Below, piece after piece: positions 51,866 to 61,104 of a DNA stretch of 64,000 nucleotides. Origin of the DNA: Occallatibacter riparius (GTDB taxonomy: Bacteria > Acidobacteriota > Terriglobia > Terriglobales > Acidobacteriaceae). Numbering within the stretch: position 1 is the stretch's first letter; each line of letters opens with the position of its first letter. The stretch lies in assembly GCF_025264625.1 (NCBI RefSeq), contig NZ_CP093313.1, positions 6,386,001 to 6,450,000 of the forward strand. The letters are read 5' to 3'. The notes under the pieces were generated by a model that saw only the letters and a list, made by a program, of their open reading frames with translations, was not told where the DNA came from and did not search any database. A program made the position numbers and the translations under genes.

Positions 51866-53245
51866 CTTTCCTGCCTCAACACAATCACAAACCAATATCG
51901 TCAAATCATCCTCCTGCGAAGCCCCCCACGCTAGCACCCGCTCCACCACCTCGGCAACAACTTCTTCCGCACTCTTCCCCGCGCTCTCACGCACCGCCTC
52001 CATCAGCGCCGCATCCCCGAACATCTTCCCCGCCCGATCGCGCGCCTCCACAATCCCATCGGTATAGAGCACAACGCGATCGCCCGGCCGCAGCGTCACA
52101 GCCTTTTCGCTGTACTCGATTCCCTCCGCCGCCGCCAGCACCAGCCCATTCTCCGCCACCTCGCTCACTTCACCATCGCGCAGCAGAAGCATCGCTGGAT
52201 GCCCCGCCGCCGCGTACCGAATCTCCCCTCGCTCCGCATCGAGATGCGCATACGCCGCAGTCACATACTGCCCCTGCGTGCTGCCGATCAGCGCCCTGTT
52301 CATCCCCGTCAACACCCGCCCCGGATGCTCCGCATGCTCTCTCTGCGAAAGCGCTGCCATCTTCACCATCGACGCAATCAGCGCCGCCGGAACCCCATGT
52401 CCCGAGACATCCGCAATCAGCAGCCCCGCCCGCCAGCCGTCCGCCACCAGGAACTCATACAGATCGCCGGCCACCGAACTCATCGGCTCATAACGCGCTG
52501 CGACGCGAAACGCCATCGACTCCGGAAACCCCGCCGGCAGCAGCGAAAGCTGCATCCGCCTCGCCAGGTCCAGCTCCCGCTGAATCTCCGTCAGTTCCTC
52601 ATCGCGCTTCGCAGTCTTCCGCACCGCCACGTAGCCCAGGCACGCCAGCAGCACGGCAAAGCCATACGCCTCCAGCTGGAAGGTCTCCGCCACGTTCTGA
52701 AGCACCGCCAGCACTCCGAACGTCATCAGCCCGAACCGCACCACCGCGAAGTCGCGGTCCGCCTTCCGCTGGAACAACGTCACAAACATCAGCAGGATCA
52801 GCGCGATCACCACCGCGCTGTTCACCTGCTGATAGATGTACCGGTCATCACCCACCGCGGTCGCAATCACCAGCAGCGCAAACACCGGCAGCAGCGCCAG
52901 CGTGACGGCTCTCCCGAACCGGCCCAGAAATCCCGCCGCGCGAAAAAACATGAATGCCGGAATCGGCACCAGGTAATTCACAACGCCGATCAGGCGGCCA
53001 TACACCGCGCCCGGCGGAATCGTCATCTGCAGAATGCGCGAGGTCATCCACAGCCGTATGCCGTACAAAGACGCGAACACCGCCAGCCACACCAGCAGCG
53101 CATCGAACCGCCGCCGGATCACGCACACGCCAAGCGCGATCACGCTCACCGTCGTGAACGCGGCTCCCAATATCAGGAATGGCTCATCGTGACGAAACGC
53201 GCGTAGAACTTCACCGGCAGTCAGTTGCGGCTCAACCAGGAGCAT
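51851..53245 (-). CDS. PP2C-type (SpoIIE/RsbU) phosphatase with seven-TM sensor
   Basis: 464 aa. Seven to eight membrane segments over residues about 22-210 form the sensor. A short coiled coil (about 212-232) precedes a SpoIIE-type serine phosphatase domain (about 240-455) with G-D-L-Y-E-F, A-D-V-S-G-H-G-V-P-A-A-L near 275-287, T-D-G-I-V-E-A near 395-401 and D-D-L-T-I-L near 445; all metal-binding Asp residues are present. Such enzymes dephosphorylate anti-anti-sigma proteins, but no STAS or HATPase partner is nearby. Confidence 0.9.
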   Translation of the reverse strand: MLLVEPQLTAGEVLRAFRHDEPFLILGAAFTTVSVIALGVCVIRRRFDALLVWLAVFASLYGIRLWMTSRILQMTIPPGAVYGRLIGVVNYLVPIPAFMFFRAAGFLGRFGRAVTLALLPVFALLVIATAVGDDRYIYQQVNSAVVIALILLMFVTLFQRKADRDFAVVRFGLMTFGVLAVLQNVAETFQLEAYGFAVLLACLGYVAVRKTAKRDEELTEIQRELDLARRMQLSLLPAGFPESMAFRVAARYEPMSSVAGDLYEFLVADGWRAGLLIADVSGHGVPAALIASMVKMAALSQREHAEHPGRVLTGMNRALIGSTQGQYVTAAYAHLDAERGEIRYAAAGHPAMLLLRDGEVSEVAENGLVLAAAEGIEYSEKAVTLRPGDRVVLYTDGIVEARDRAGKMFGDAALMEAVRESAGKSAEEVVAEVVERVLAWGASQEDDLTILVCDCVEAGKRDRE

Positions 53246-53321
53246 GCAATCAGCACCCTAAACTCACTTACTGCACTTACTAACTACTCTGATCTTATCC
53301 ACGGAATAGCTACCCATTCCT

Positions 53322-53372
53322 TGTCCCTTTGTCCCTCATGTCCCTTTGTCCCTCATGTCCCTTTGTCCCTGC
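53322..53372. repeat. GTCCCTTT/GTCCCTCAT tandem run
   Basis: Alternating 8- and 9-base units GTCCCTTT and GTCCCTCAT (five units), ending at the stop codon of the next minus-strand gene. Confidence 0.75.
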
Positions 53373-53374
53373 CT

Positions 53375-55123
53375 TTACCCCACTTCCACCCGCCAATACT
53401 CCATCCCCGCCACCCTCGCCAACCGCGTCTTCCCCTCAAACAAATGCAGAAACTCCGCAGTCAGCGGCGACCAATCCTCTTCGCCCATCCTGAACAGTGC
53501 TCCACCCAACAGCGTCAGCGGCCCGCCATCAATTGTCAGCTTGCCCTTCAGCACGAACACATGCGCATCCCCGCCCCACGGACTGTCGCTGCGATACCGT
53601 CCCGCATACGCCGCCCACTCCGTCGGCGCATGAAACTCCTTCGCCCCGTCATAGCGCGAACCCGCATACCACTCCGGCCCATACGACACCTCGATCACCG
53701 GCTGCGGCGGCTGCTTCTTCTTCGCGTCCGCCTCCTTGCCCGATTCCTTCCGCCCAAAAGCAAACACATACTCCGCACGCGTACTCGGCGAAGCCGAGAT
53801 GAACGCGTCTCCGCCTGCACGCTGCAGCGGAATCATCCGCGCCCCATCCACCAGCAACAGCCGCTTCCCGTCCACCTTGAACTCCAGCGTGCTCCCATCC
53901 GGAGCCGTATACGCGCCCGCATAATCCGCTGCGTTGTCCACGTCCATCGGATCCGCAATCACTGGCACGGCGGGCAGGGTCTTCTTCTCCCTGTCCGCGC
54001 GCAGCAGCTTCACCGCATACTCCGTCACCGCCGTCGGCCGATACCCCTGCATCGCGTTGATCGACGCAAACGCCGCCACGCCTCCATCCATATCCACGTG
54101 GATCGACGACGCAAACGACACCATCCCGCCCGTATGCCGCAGAATTCTGTGCCCATCCAGCGTGTCCACGGCAATGCCATACCCGTAGCTCGACGTCGGA
54201 CTGAACTCCTCCGCCTTGATATAGGGAGTCGTAAACAGCTTGAACGCCTCTTCCGACACCACCCGCCCGCCCGGCCCCTTGCCGCCGTTCAGCATCATCC
54301 GCAAATACCGCGCCATATCGTCCGGTGTCGACTGGATGCACCCCGCCGTATCGTCCATTACCATGTTCGCCGCCGCCGCCAGCTTTCCCTGTCGCGGATA
54401 CACCTGGTCATCCCAGTACGGCTGATACCCCACCGCCGCCCGCGCCCGGTCCGCCGTCGTGATCACGCCGCGTGTGCTGTTCATCCCCAGCGGCTTGAAA
54501 ATCCGCTCCGCCACGCACACCCGCCACGGCCGTCCGTCCAGCTTTTCCGCAAGCAGCCCCAAAATGTCGAACCCCGCATTGCAATAGTGGAAATGCTCTC
54601 CCGGCTTGAACCCCTGCACCAGCCGCGCCGCCGGATCAGCCGAAAACAGCCCCAGATTATCCGGCAGCCCCGACGTATGCGTCAGCAGGTGATGCACCGT
54701 CACCGTCCCGAACTCGGTCACAATGGGCAGCCCCGGCAGATAGTCCAGCACCGGCTTCTGCACATCCAGCTTGCCCTCATCCCGCAGTTGCAGCAGCACC
54801 AGGGCCACAAACGACTTCGTAATCGACCCGATCTGAAACAAATGATCGGTCGTTACCGGCTGTCTTAGTTCAACATTGGCGTATCCGTAGCCCGCTGCAC
54901 GCAGTGCCTTCTCCGCGTCCGTCAGCCCCAGCGAAAGCCCCGGCGCGTTCATCATCGGCATGTACGCGGTGATGAACGCATCCAGCTTCTCATCCGTCGG
55001 CCCCACAATCACTGGAGCCGGCATCTCGGCCCGCATCTCCGGCGTCCACAAAAACGACACACCGGCAGCGGCAGCAGCCGAGGTCGACAAAAACGTGCGG
55101 CGTGAAAACTGTTGCGTAGCCAT
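53375..55123 (-). CDS. Tat-exported serine hydrolase (class C beta-lactamase fold)
   Basis: 582 aa from the ATG at 55123, where a twin-arginine signal begins (S-R-R-T-F-L-S then a hydrophobic Ala stretch); the open frame to 55777 is not coding. Catalytic Ser100-x-x-Lys103 is in G-S-I-T-K-S-F, Tyr180-Cys-Asn replaces the common Tyr-Ser/Ala-Asn, and H-T-S-G-L is near 149. Residues about 410-582 form two lipocalin-like C-terminal domains typical of esterase-type members. Substrate unknown. Confidence 0.85.
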   Translation of the reverse strand: MATQQFSRRTFLSTSAAAAAGVSFLWTPEMRAEMPAPVIVGPTDEKLDAFITAYMPMMNAPGLSLGLTDAEKALRAAGYGYANVELRQPVTTDHLFQIGSITKSFVALVLLQLRDEGKLDVQKPVLDYLPGLPIVTEFGTVTVHHLLTHTSGLPDNLGLFSADPAARLVQGFKPGEHFHYCNAGFDILGLLAEKLDGRPWRVCVAERIFKPLGMNSTRGVITTADRARAAVGYQPYWDDQVYPRQGKLAAAANMVMDDTAGCIQSTPDDMARYLRMMLNGGKGPGGRVVSEEAFKLFTTPYIKAEEFSPTSSYGYGIAVDTLDGHRILRHTGGMVSFASSIHVDMDGGVAAFASINAMQGYRPTAVTEYAVKLLRADREKKTLPAVPVIADPMDVDNAADYAGAYTAPDGSTLEFKVDGKRLLLVDGARMIPLQRAGGDAFISASPSTRAEYVFAFGRKESGKEADAKKKQPPQPVIEVSYGPEWYAGSRYDGAKEFHAPTEWAAYAGRYRSDSPWGGDAHVFVLKGKLTIDGGPLTLLGGALFRMGEEDWSPLTAEFLHLFEGKTRLARVAGMEYWRVEVG

Positions 55124-55306
55124 GGATTGGACCGAGAATAGCATGGCCGTTCGCACTATCGCGCAGGTCTCTCCCTCTTGCAGGCACCGTCTCCGCGCGG
55201 AACGAGAAAGTCGATAAGATGTCAGAACGTTGAGATCGGGAAGATCTGCGCTACGGGAACTGGGAAAACCGCATATCGAAGAGAATTCTGACTGAGGGAG
55301 TTCGCA

Positions 55307-56290
55307 ATGAAGCGCATCCTGGTCACGGGCGCCACCGGCAAGGTAGGCTCCCATTTCATCCGTCGCGTCCTGCAATCGGAGGCACATCAGGACGTCACGA
55401 TTCGTGCCCTCTGCCACAATCGCCTGCCTGAATCGCACCAAAGGCTGGAGATAGTCAGAGGAACCATCTCTGATCGAGATACTGTGCGCAGCGCTCTGCA
55501 GGGAGTTACACATGTCATTCATTGCGCAACCTGCAAGGAGACTCCGGACAGCGTCATGGATGTAGCGGTTAAAGGGCTCTTCTGGCTGCTCGAGGAGTGC
55601 CGTCTCAGCGAATCGTTTCGGCACGTCGTACTTATAGGCGGCGATGCCGCCCTGGGGCATTTCGTTTATCCACACCCGCTCCCGGTAACTGAACAGCAGA
55701 GGCACAGTGCCTACCCTGGTTGCTATGCGCTTTCCAAGGTTTTGGAAGAGGTAATGCTGGAGCAGTACTTCATTCAATACAACCTCTCCGGGTGCTGCCT
55801 ACGGGCGCCCTGGATCATGGAAAAGGACGACTTCAAGTATTCCCTTTCCTTTGATGAAGACGTATTCGGTGGACCGCGGTGGCGAGAGCTTGTCGGAGCA
55901 GAGCGCGCCGGCCAGTATATCGCCACAAACACTGTGCCCCTCATGGTTGATCCCCTAGGCAAGCCCGTAAAGCGAAACTTTGTCCACGTCAGTGACCTGG
56001 TCGACTGCATGATCTTGGCCATGGATCACCCCAATGCACGGCAGCAGACCTTCAATATCTGCATGGATGAGCCGGTCGACTACGGCCAGGTTGCAGAGTA
56101 TTTGTGGAACACGCGAAGCATGCCATCCATAGTGATCAAGACTGAATATTGGTCCACGTGGCTCGACAACAGCAAAGCAAAGTTCCTGCTCGGCTGGAGA
56201 CCGCGTTTCGATCTCGCGCGGCTGATTGAAGATGCCTGGTCCTATCAGCGCAGCGAAACAGACCCGCGGCATGTGTGGTACCCGGGATGA
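55307..56290 (+). CDS. NAD(P)-dependent epimerase/dehydratase (extended SDR)
   Basis: 327 aa. Rossmann motif T-G-A-T-G-K-V-G at 7-14, the Y-x-x-x-K catalytic pair in C-Y-A-L-S-K near 143-148, and late V-H-V-S-D-L-V near 222 as in sugar-nucleotide epimerases. The substrate is not identifiable; no sugar-nucleotide genes are adjacent. Divergent from the Tat-exported hydrolase. Confidence 0.85.
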   Translation: MKRILVTGATGKVGSHFIRRVLQSEAHQDVTIRALCHNRLPESHQRLEIVRGTISDRDTVRSALQGVTHVIHCATCKETPDSVMDVAVKGLFWLLEECRLSESFRHVVLIGGDAALGHFVYPHPLPVTEQQRHSAYPGCYALSKVLEEVMLEQYFIQYNLSGCCLRAPWIMEKDDFKYSLSFDEDVFGGPRWRELVGAERAGQYIATNTVPLMVDPLGKPVKRNFVHVSDLVDCMILAMDHPNARQQTFNICMDEPVDYGQVAEYLWNTRSMPSIVIKTEYWSTWLDNSKAKFLLGWRPRFDLARLIEDAWSYQRSETDPRHVWYPG

Positions 56291-56327
56291 GCACCGAATC
56301 GATCGACTTGCCGGAGGGGAGACAGTT

Positions 56328-57203
56328 CTAATGCAGGTCCTTGCCCCAGGCCTCGAACTCCATCAGCGCGCTCCAGCGGTCTTCGGCTGAGACAAGATGC
56401 GTAAGGCGGAGCCAGCTTACAGTTTTAGCTGGGAAGTGGAACTCCTGAAAATCCGAGGTCGCTGTCATCTCAAGCGGAAGCGAAGTACCATCGGAGAATT
56501 CGACCACCGCGCTCTTCCAGTAGCTGTCATGAGGGAAGTCGGTTCGGAGCATGATCCGCAATTCATCAATCTGAACCTCCCGGCCAAATTCCAGCTTCCA
56601 CCACAGGTCCGTGCGCATGAGCGGTCCCCACGACTGGTAAGGCCATTCGCCGTGATGGCCATTCAACGTCGCCCCGTCAATAGCATTGCGCGCTTCGAAG
56701 TTGTAGGCATCGCGGGAAACGCTGTTGCTCGAAGCATGGGGAAAGGATGTCGGCGAAGAGGTCCGCGTGTCGCAGGGATTCAGCGCAAGGTTGCGGCGCG
56801 TAAGGCGATCGTGCCTGGACAGCTGCGAGACGGTGAGGGTGTGTGCGCCACCCGTGAAACCGTCCCGCGGATAGGCGCTGCCGGTATGCGACTCCCCGCT
56901 GCCGTAGGGAACTTCAAATGTCAAGGTATTGTGCGCGTCGGGGGAGAGATAGACGCTGCAATCGGGCATTGCGTTGCTCAGGTGCAAGGTCATCCGTTGC
57001 GGTCCATGCGCGATGACCCGGTCTCCGGGCTGGTACTCGTGATCGAGTGTGAGGGTGGCGGAGCCCTTTCCGGAGGAGGAAGAGGCTGCCGCGATCCGTT
57101 TGCCGGAGCCATCCTGTACCTCGACGGAGACTCGCTGCGCATACGTGCACGTGACGCATGCCGTGACGAAGAGAAGCAAGCTGAGGCAACGGTTCGTTTG
57201 CAT
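56328..57203 (-). CDS. Secreted protein with discoidin/F5-8C-like domain
   Basis: 291 aa from the ATG at 57203, where a signal peptide begins (cleavage near Tyr-Ala-Gln, residue 23). The ATG follows an A8 tract rather than a ribosome binding site, so the upstream ATG at 57251 is an alternative. The C-terminal half (about 155-288) has the galactose-binding-fold pattern: A-x-N-A-I-D-G near 170, W-W-K-L-E-F-G-R-x-V-Q-I-D-E-L near 202-216, W-L-R-L near 266 and F-E-A-W-G at the end. Carbohydrate binding is likely. Confidence 0.7.
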   Translation of the reverse strand: MQTNRCLSLLLFVTACVTCTYAQRVSVEVQDGSGKRIAAASSSSGKGSATLTLDHEYQPGDRVIAHGPQRMTLHLSNAMPDCSVYLSPDAHNTLTFEVPYGSGESHTGSAYPRDGFTGGAHTLTVSQLSRHDRLTRRNLALNPCDTRTSSPTSFPHASSNSVSRDAYNFEARNAIDGATLNGHHGEWPYQSWGPLMRTDLWWKLEFGREVQIDELRIMLRTDFPHDSYWKSAVVEFSDGTSLPLEMTATSDFQEFHFPAKTVSWLRLTHLVSAEDRWSALMEFEAWGKDLH

Positions 57204-57458
57204 TTTTTTTGAAGTGCCGCGGAGCCGCGTCGCAAATTCGCGCCAAATCACGGCCCGAGTAAGCGGCCTGGGTCAGCCGCCTGTGCGCCCCCGGGCTCCC
57301 AGTAGACATTGTGAACACCGTGCGGATCAAGGGAATTGTCCCGTTGGCGGTAATCGGGTTGCCCGCAGCTTCTTCCGGTCGCCGCGGGGCTCAATCTCCA
57401 TGAGATTTCGCTCCCTCCGTCTGCCCTCTCAACATCAAATTCTCAAAGCAGTGAGATA

Positions 57459-58142
57459 ATGTACAAGACCGGAGGCGCCCGGTCCAGCCAAAACGTGAAT
57501 CTGCCCAACTCCATCACGATGAGCCGGATCGTCATGATCCCGCTCCTTCTCTGGATCCTGTCCCCGCATTTCCCCTGGCAGGCCGGAGCCGAGCAGGAGT
57601 TGCTCGCCGCCATCCTCTTCGTGCTGGCGTCCATCACCGACGGCGTTGACGGCTACCTCGCCCGCAAGCGCGGCCAGGTCACCACCATGGGCATGCTCCT
57701 CGACCCCCTCGCCGACAAGATCATGGTGACCGCCGCCATCGTCGCCCTGGTGGCCTACGAGCCGCAGATCGTGAAGGTCTGGATCGCCGTCGTGATCATC
57801 GGCCGCGAGTTCGCCATCTCAGGCCTCCGCTCCATCGCCGCCTCTGAAGGATTTACCATCCAGGCCAGCGACCTCGGCAAGCTCAAGACCGTCATCCAGA
57901 TCGTTGCCGTGGTCGCCACCATCCTTGCCCACCACTGGTATCAGTGGGACATCTGGCTGATCACCATCCCCGTCCGCTGGACCGCCATCACCGCCATCTA
58001 CTTCTGCGCCGCCGTGTCCATCATCTCCGCCATCGACTACTTCATCGGCTTCTGGAAGCAGATCGACCGCGCCTCAAAGGACCGCCGCAACTCCTTCGTC
58101 CTCAGCCGCCGCAAAGGCGCCGGCACCCAAAGCGCAAACTAA
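57459..58142 (+). CDS. pgsA: CDP-diacylglycerol-glycerol-3-phosphate 3-phosphatidyltransferase
   Basis: 227 aa with about five membrane segments. The CDP-alcohol phosphotransferase signature D64-G-x-x-A-R-x8-G-x3-D82-x3-D86 is complete, preceded by Asp61. N-L-P-N-S-I-T-M-S-R at 14-23 is the usual PgsA beginning, so the first 12 residues may be spurious (GTG at 57495 is an alternative). It makes phosphatidylglycerophosphate. The Lys/Arg-rich C-terminal tail is a normal positive-inside feature. Confidence 0.9.
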   Translation: MYKTGGARSSQNVNLPNSITMSRIVMIPLLLWILSPHFPWQAGAEQELLAAILFVLASITDGVDGYLARKRGQVTTMGMLLDPLADKIMVTAAIVALVAYEPQIVKVWIAVVIIGREFAISGLRSIAASEGFTIQASDLGKLKTVIQIVAVVATILAHHWYQWDIWLITIPVRWTAITAIYFCAAVSIISAIDYFIGFWKQIDRASKDRRNSFVLSRRKGAGTQSAN

Positions 58143-58162
58143 AACGCAGGCCGCCCCCAGTG

Positions 58163-58265
58163 AGGTGTCATCCCGACGGTCCGCGCGTCGCCGGGGTCCC
58201 CGCGGATAGGTCTTCGTCCGTGGGGTGGTCATCAGCGGACCGAGGGATCCGCAGTTGCTGCCGAG
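58163..58265. repeat. Nested-palindrome dispersed repeat R3, copy 3
   Basis: GTCATCCCGACGGTCCGC, GGGGTCCCCGCGGATAGGTC, TTCGTCCGTGGGGTGGTCAT, GCGGACCGAGGGATCCGC. Inner arms CCCCGCGGA / TCCGTGGGG and outer CGGTCCGC / GCGGACCG. Twenty bases after the pgsA stop. Confidence 0.6.
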
Positions 58266-58353
58266 CGCCATCCATATCTGCGGCGGGCCTGCGACGAATA
58301 AGATCGAAGTGCAGGAGAAATCAACAAATTAGCCGGGAGGATGCCGAAACTAC

Positions 58354-58935
58354 ATGGGTGCAGATGAACGGCCAATTTTGGACTGGGTCAACCTTCCTGA
58401 AGGTGCGGACGAGTTGAGTCTCTGGAGTACGCTTCACGACGGTGATCTGGCTGCAATCGAGTCAGATCTGTTGGCGCGGACGCTGACGCTGCGCTTCGAT
58501 GTCAGCTACGTCAGAGACTTCCATAAGCTGTCCGAGGAGACCCTGTTCGTGGTGACGGTCAGTGGCGTACAGTCTGTGCGCTCATTTAGCAACATTCCGT
58601 GGCCAGGCGGCTGTTCAATTCCAAGCGGAACATCTTATGAACAGCAACAGGCAATAACTGTGGAGTATCAGAGGAAATGGCGCGAGCAGTCCCTATCGTG
58701 GGCCGAGTTCGAGCGACTCACCGACACCGGCTTGGAGGTATCATCCGCCACGTTGGCTCGACGGTCCGATTGCGCATCGCTTCATCTCGGGTTATTGGTG
58801 GGAGGAGACTCTTACGTGGAGGCTTACGTCCGAGGAGATGCAATTACCTTCTCGATCGGTGAACGGCAGCTTACGCCCGAAGAGTTTGTTGAACTAGGCG
58901 AGGCGTACTGGGACGCGTTCGCTAAAAAGCGCTAA
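58354..58935 (+). CDS. Hypothetical protein
   Basis: 193 aa, soluble, no signal peptide, acidic with many Trp/Leu. A GGGAGG lies 13 bases upstream of the ATG, rather far. The N-terminal half has W-S-T-L-H-D-G-D-L and the L-R-F-D-V-S-Y pattern seen in some small uncharacterised bacterial proteins. A YxxYWDAF-like ending follows. No function can be assigned. Confidence 0.6.
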   Translation: MGADERPILDWVNLPEGADELSLWSTLHDGDLAAIESDLLARTLTLRFDVSYVRDFHKLSEETLFVVTVSGVQSVRSFSNIPWPGGCSIPSGTSYEQQQAITVEYQRKWREQSLSWAEFERLTDTGLEVSSATLARRSDCASLHLGLLVGGDSYVEAYVRGDAITFSIGERQLTPEEFVELGEAYWDAFAKKR

Positions 58936-58999
58936 ATCGGTAGACCTGCAAGCATTCCGAGCGAGTGACTGCCTGTTAGGAAACTTAGACCGGTAAACA

Positions 59000-59027
59000 C
59001 TCCCTACTCCCTATTCCCTATTCCCTG
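59000..59027. repeat. Heptamer run CCCTACT/CCCTATT (4 units)
   Basis: TCCCTAC TCCCTAT TCCCTAT TCCCTGC. It overlaps the end of a gene-tail remnant. Confidence 0.75.
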
Positions 59028-59034
59028 CAGTTCG

Positions 59035-59100
59035 CCTATCAATAACCCGATACCCCTCCGGCACCTCAAACAGCCTCGGGTCGGGCTCGCGGCATCCCCT
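59035..59100 (-). pseudogene. Tail remnant of a paralogue of the secreted DUF protein
   Basis: Directly after the multicopper oxidase TGA, the same frame encodes E-P-D-P-R-L-F-E-V-P-E-G-Y-R-V-I-D. This closely matches the end of the intact gene at 61101-61994 (E-P-D-P-A-F-F-K-V-P-A-G-Y-R-V-V-N). Only about 20 codons remain and there is no start, so it is a leftover of a gene that the oxidase gene replaced or invaded. Confidence 0.6.
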
Positions 59101-60756
59101 TCACCGCACCACCACGTAGGGCCGCATCATGTCGTTGTCCTCGTGCTCCAGCATGTGGCAGTGGAATACGTATCGCCCCGCATAGCCCTCGAACGGCACC
59201 AGGATCGAAAGCACTTCGTTCGGGCGCACGATGGCAGTATCTTTCCAGCCCGCTTCATTTGCGGCCGGCGGTCGCGGATTCCCCACAAATTGCAGCACTC
59301 GGGGAAAGGCAAGCGTATCGAATGTCCGGCGGTGGAGAATCTGAAACTGAACCAGATGCAGATGCATGGGGTGCGCATCGTCGGTTGTATTGATGAAGCG
59401 CCAGGTTTCAACCGTACCCAGCTTGACCGTTTCAGAGACAGGATCGTCATAGCCCTTCCCGTCGATGCGGACTCCCAAAGACCGGCCGAAGCCGTCTACG
59501 CGCTCTGAAAGTACGAAATCTCTGGTCCGGACGGACGCCTTCTCATCCAGTCGAGCGAAAGCTACTGGCTTCACGTTGACTGCCGCCCGGTTTGGGCGAA
59601 CGGGCAAGGAAACCCGAAACTGCATTAACTCCGGCACCGGCTGAGGCCGGATATTGAACATGGTCCAGCCGGGATAGGGCGCCCATGCCGAATTTTGCAG
59701 CGTCAGCGTCCTTCCAGCATGGCGTGAAAAGTCAACCACGATGTCCGCCCGCTCCGCGGGGCCCAGCAGCAGCCTGTTGAGCGAAGCTGGAGCCGGCAGC
59801 AATCCGCCGTCGGTTCCAATTTGCTGAAAGTCCACCAGCGAGGGATGGCTCGCATCTCTTCCCAGGTTGAACGTAAGTTCAAAAAACCGCGCATTCGCAC
59901 CGTTCAGGACACGGAACCGATAAGGTCGAGGTTCAACCTCCAGATAGGGAGCGATGGCCCCGTTCACAACCGGCAAGTTGCCGAAAAACTCCGGACCCCA
60001 CTGCCCCGGCGGCAACTCCTTCCCATCTTCGTGCGTTGGCAAATAGAGAAGGACCCCGCTGGCGTCCACGGTGCGGTCCTGAAGGAGAAGCGGAATCTCA
60101 TAGTCGTCCTTGGGCAGATCCATCCCCATCTCTTCTCGATCGCGCAGCAGATAGAACCCCGACAATCCGGCATACACATTGAGCCGGGTGATGCCGAGAG
60201 CGTGATCGTGATACCAGAGAGTCGCCGCCCGCTGTTCATTTGGATAGGAATAGCGTCGAGACTCGCCGGGCGTAAACCACTTTTCGGGAAGCCCGTCGCT
60301 CTCCGATTCAGTCCTCGCGCCGTGAAGATGTGGAACCATCCTGACTTCCGGCACAGGTGCCATCGCCCCGTGGATCCGCCGATCCACCTGGAAGAGATGC
60401 CGCTGTGGCAACCCGTTTTCCCATTCAACTTCAATGGGCTCGCCCTGGAGCGCCTCAAAGACCGGCCCGGGATACTGCCTGTCATATCCCCACAGCCGCG
60501 CAGCCGGCAGTTGGGAATGAAGACGAGCGGTGAACTCCGCAGCCCGCACGCGGTAGAGCTTCACACCCTTTTTGGTCCCATAAGGCACGATGCGCCTGGG
60601 GATGGGCAGCCGATCCAGAAAGCGCTCCACTTGAATGGGAGCACGGCTCATGGCCGGAGACGGGTCCATCACAGCTTGCCCATCTCCGCGCAGAACCAGG
60701 CCCCCCAGCGACACCAAAGAGCATTTCAGGAAGCTCCGCCTATTCTGAATGCGCAT
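59101..60756 (-). CDS. Multicopper oxidase (CotA/bilirubin-oxidase type)
   Basis: 551 aa from the ATG at 60756, where a twin-arginine-like signal starts (N-R-R-S-F-L-K). Copper sites: H-L-H-G near 148, W-Y-H-D-H near 184-188, H-P-M-H-L-H near 456-461 and H-C-H-M-L-E-H-E-D-N-D-M near 530-541, giving a full T1 and T2/T3 set with an axial Met. Such enzymes oxidise phenols, bilirubin or metals with O2 in the periplasm. No copper-resistance genes adjoin it. Confidence 0.92.
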   Translation of the reverse strand: MRIQNRRSFLKCSLVSLGGLVLRGDGQAVMDPSPAMSRAPIQVERFLDRLPIPRRIVPYGTKKGVKLYRVRAAEFTARLHSQLPAARLWGYDRQYPGPVFEALQGEPIEVEWENGLPQRHLFQVDRRIHGAMAPVPEVRMVPHLHGARTESESDGLPEKWFTPGESRRYSYPNEQRAATLWYHDHALGITRLNVYAGLSGFYLLRDREEMGMDLPKDDYEIPLLLQDRTVDASGVLLYLPTHEDGKELPPGQWGPEFFGNLPVVNGAIAPYLEVEPRPYRFRVLNGANARFFELTFNLGRDASHPSLVDFQQIGTDGGLLPAPASLNRLLLGPAERADIVVDFSRHAGRTLTLQNSAWAPYPGWTMFNIRPQPVPELMQFRVSLPVRPNRAAVNVKPVAFARLDEKASVRTRDFVLSERVDGFGRSLGVRIDGKGYDDPVSETVKLGTVETWRFINTTDDAHPMHLHLVQFQILHRRTFDTLAFPRVLQFVGNPRPPAANEAGWKDTAIVRPNEVLSILVPFEGYAGRYVFHCHMLEHEDNDMMRPYVVVR

Positions 60757-60967
60757 GGATAATGACGCTCCCGATTCTGTTTGCACCCAGAGTCGCCGGC
60801 AAATCAACGCCGGTCAGTTGCGTACAGAGGGGACGACCGGAGGGCGTTTCCTTCGCAAATATCTCGATCATTTTCTGGAGATCATAAAGCAGTGAGCAAG
60901 CGCTGTCAGCACGAATCACGCTCTGGACTCAAAGCAGGCAGACAAAGCTCGACTCGAACGCCGGGAA

Positions 60968-61104
60968 CTACTTCCTCAACTTCTGCATCATCGACACCAG
61001 CATCCGGCCAACCTCGTCGGCCAGGGCGCGGCTACGGGCCCGCTCACTCTCTGAGCCAAACCCAAGGCGCTCCGAAATAAATAGTTGAGTCTGGATTTCA
61101 TCAC
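60968..61104 (-). pseudogene. Tail remnant of an S23-type four-helix bundle protein
   Basis: On the minus strand, in the +1 frame at the end of the preceding gene, the sequence reads D-E-I-Q-T-Q-L-F-I-S-E-R-L-G-F-G-S and then A-D-E-V-G-R-M-L-V-S-M-M-Q-K-L, with a stop at 60970-60968. Both blocks match the C-terminal half of S23/four-helix bundle proteins, first known from 23S rRNA intervening sequences. No start codon or N-terminal half exists; the homology begins exactly at the neighbour's stop codon. Confidence 0.6.

Noticed and set aside
52199..54868. Long Arg/His/Pro-rich plus-strand frames opposite the phosphatase and Tat-exported hydrolase
   Set aside because: Typical shadow composition of GC-rich DNA opposite real genes with intact motifs.
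53375..55777. 800-codon reading of the Tat-exported hydrolase
   Set aside because: The first ~218 codons lie antisense to the epimerase gene; the Tat signal fixes the start at 55123.
60781..61080. 99-codon plus-strand frame near the multicopper oxidase
   Set aside because: Ser/Arg-rich, no ribosome binding site, and antisense to the S23-type remnant.
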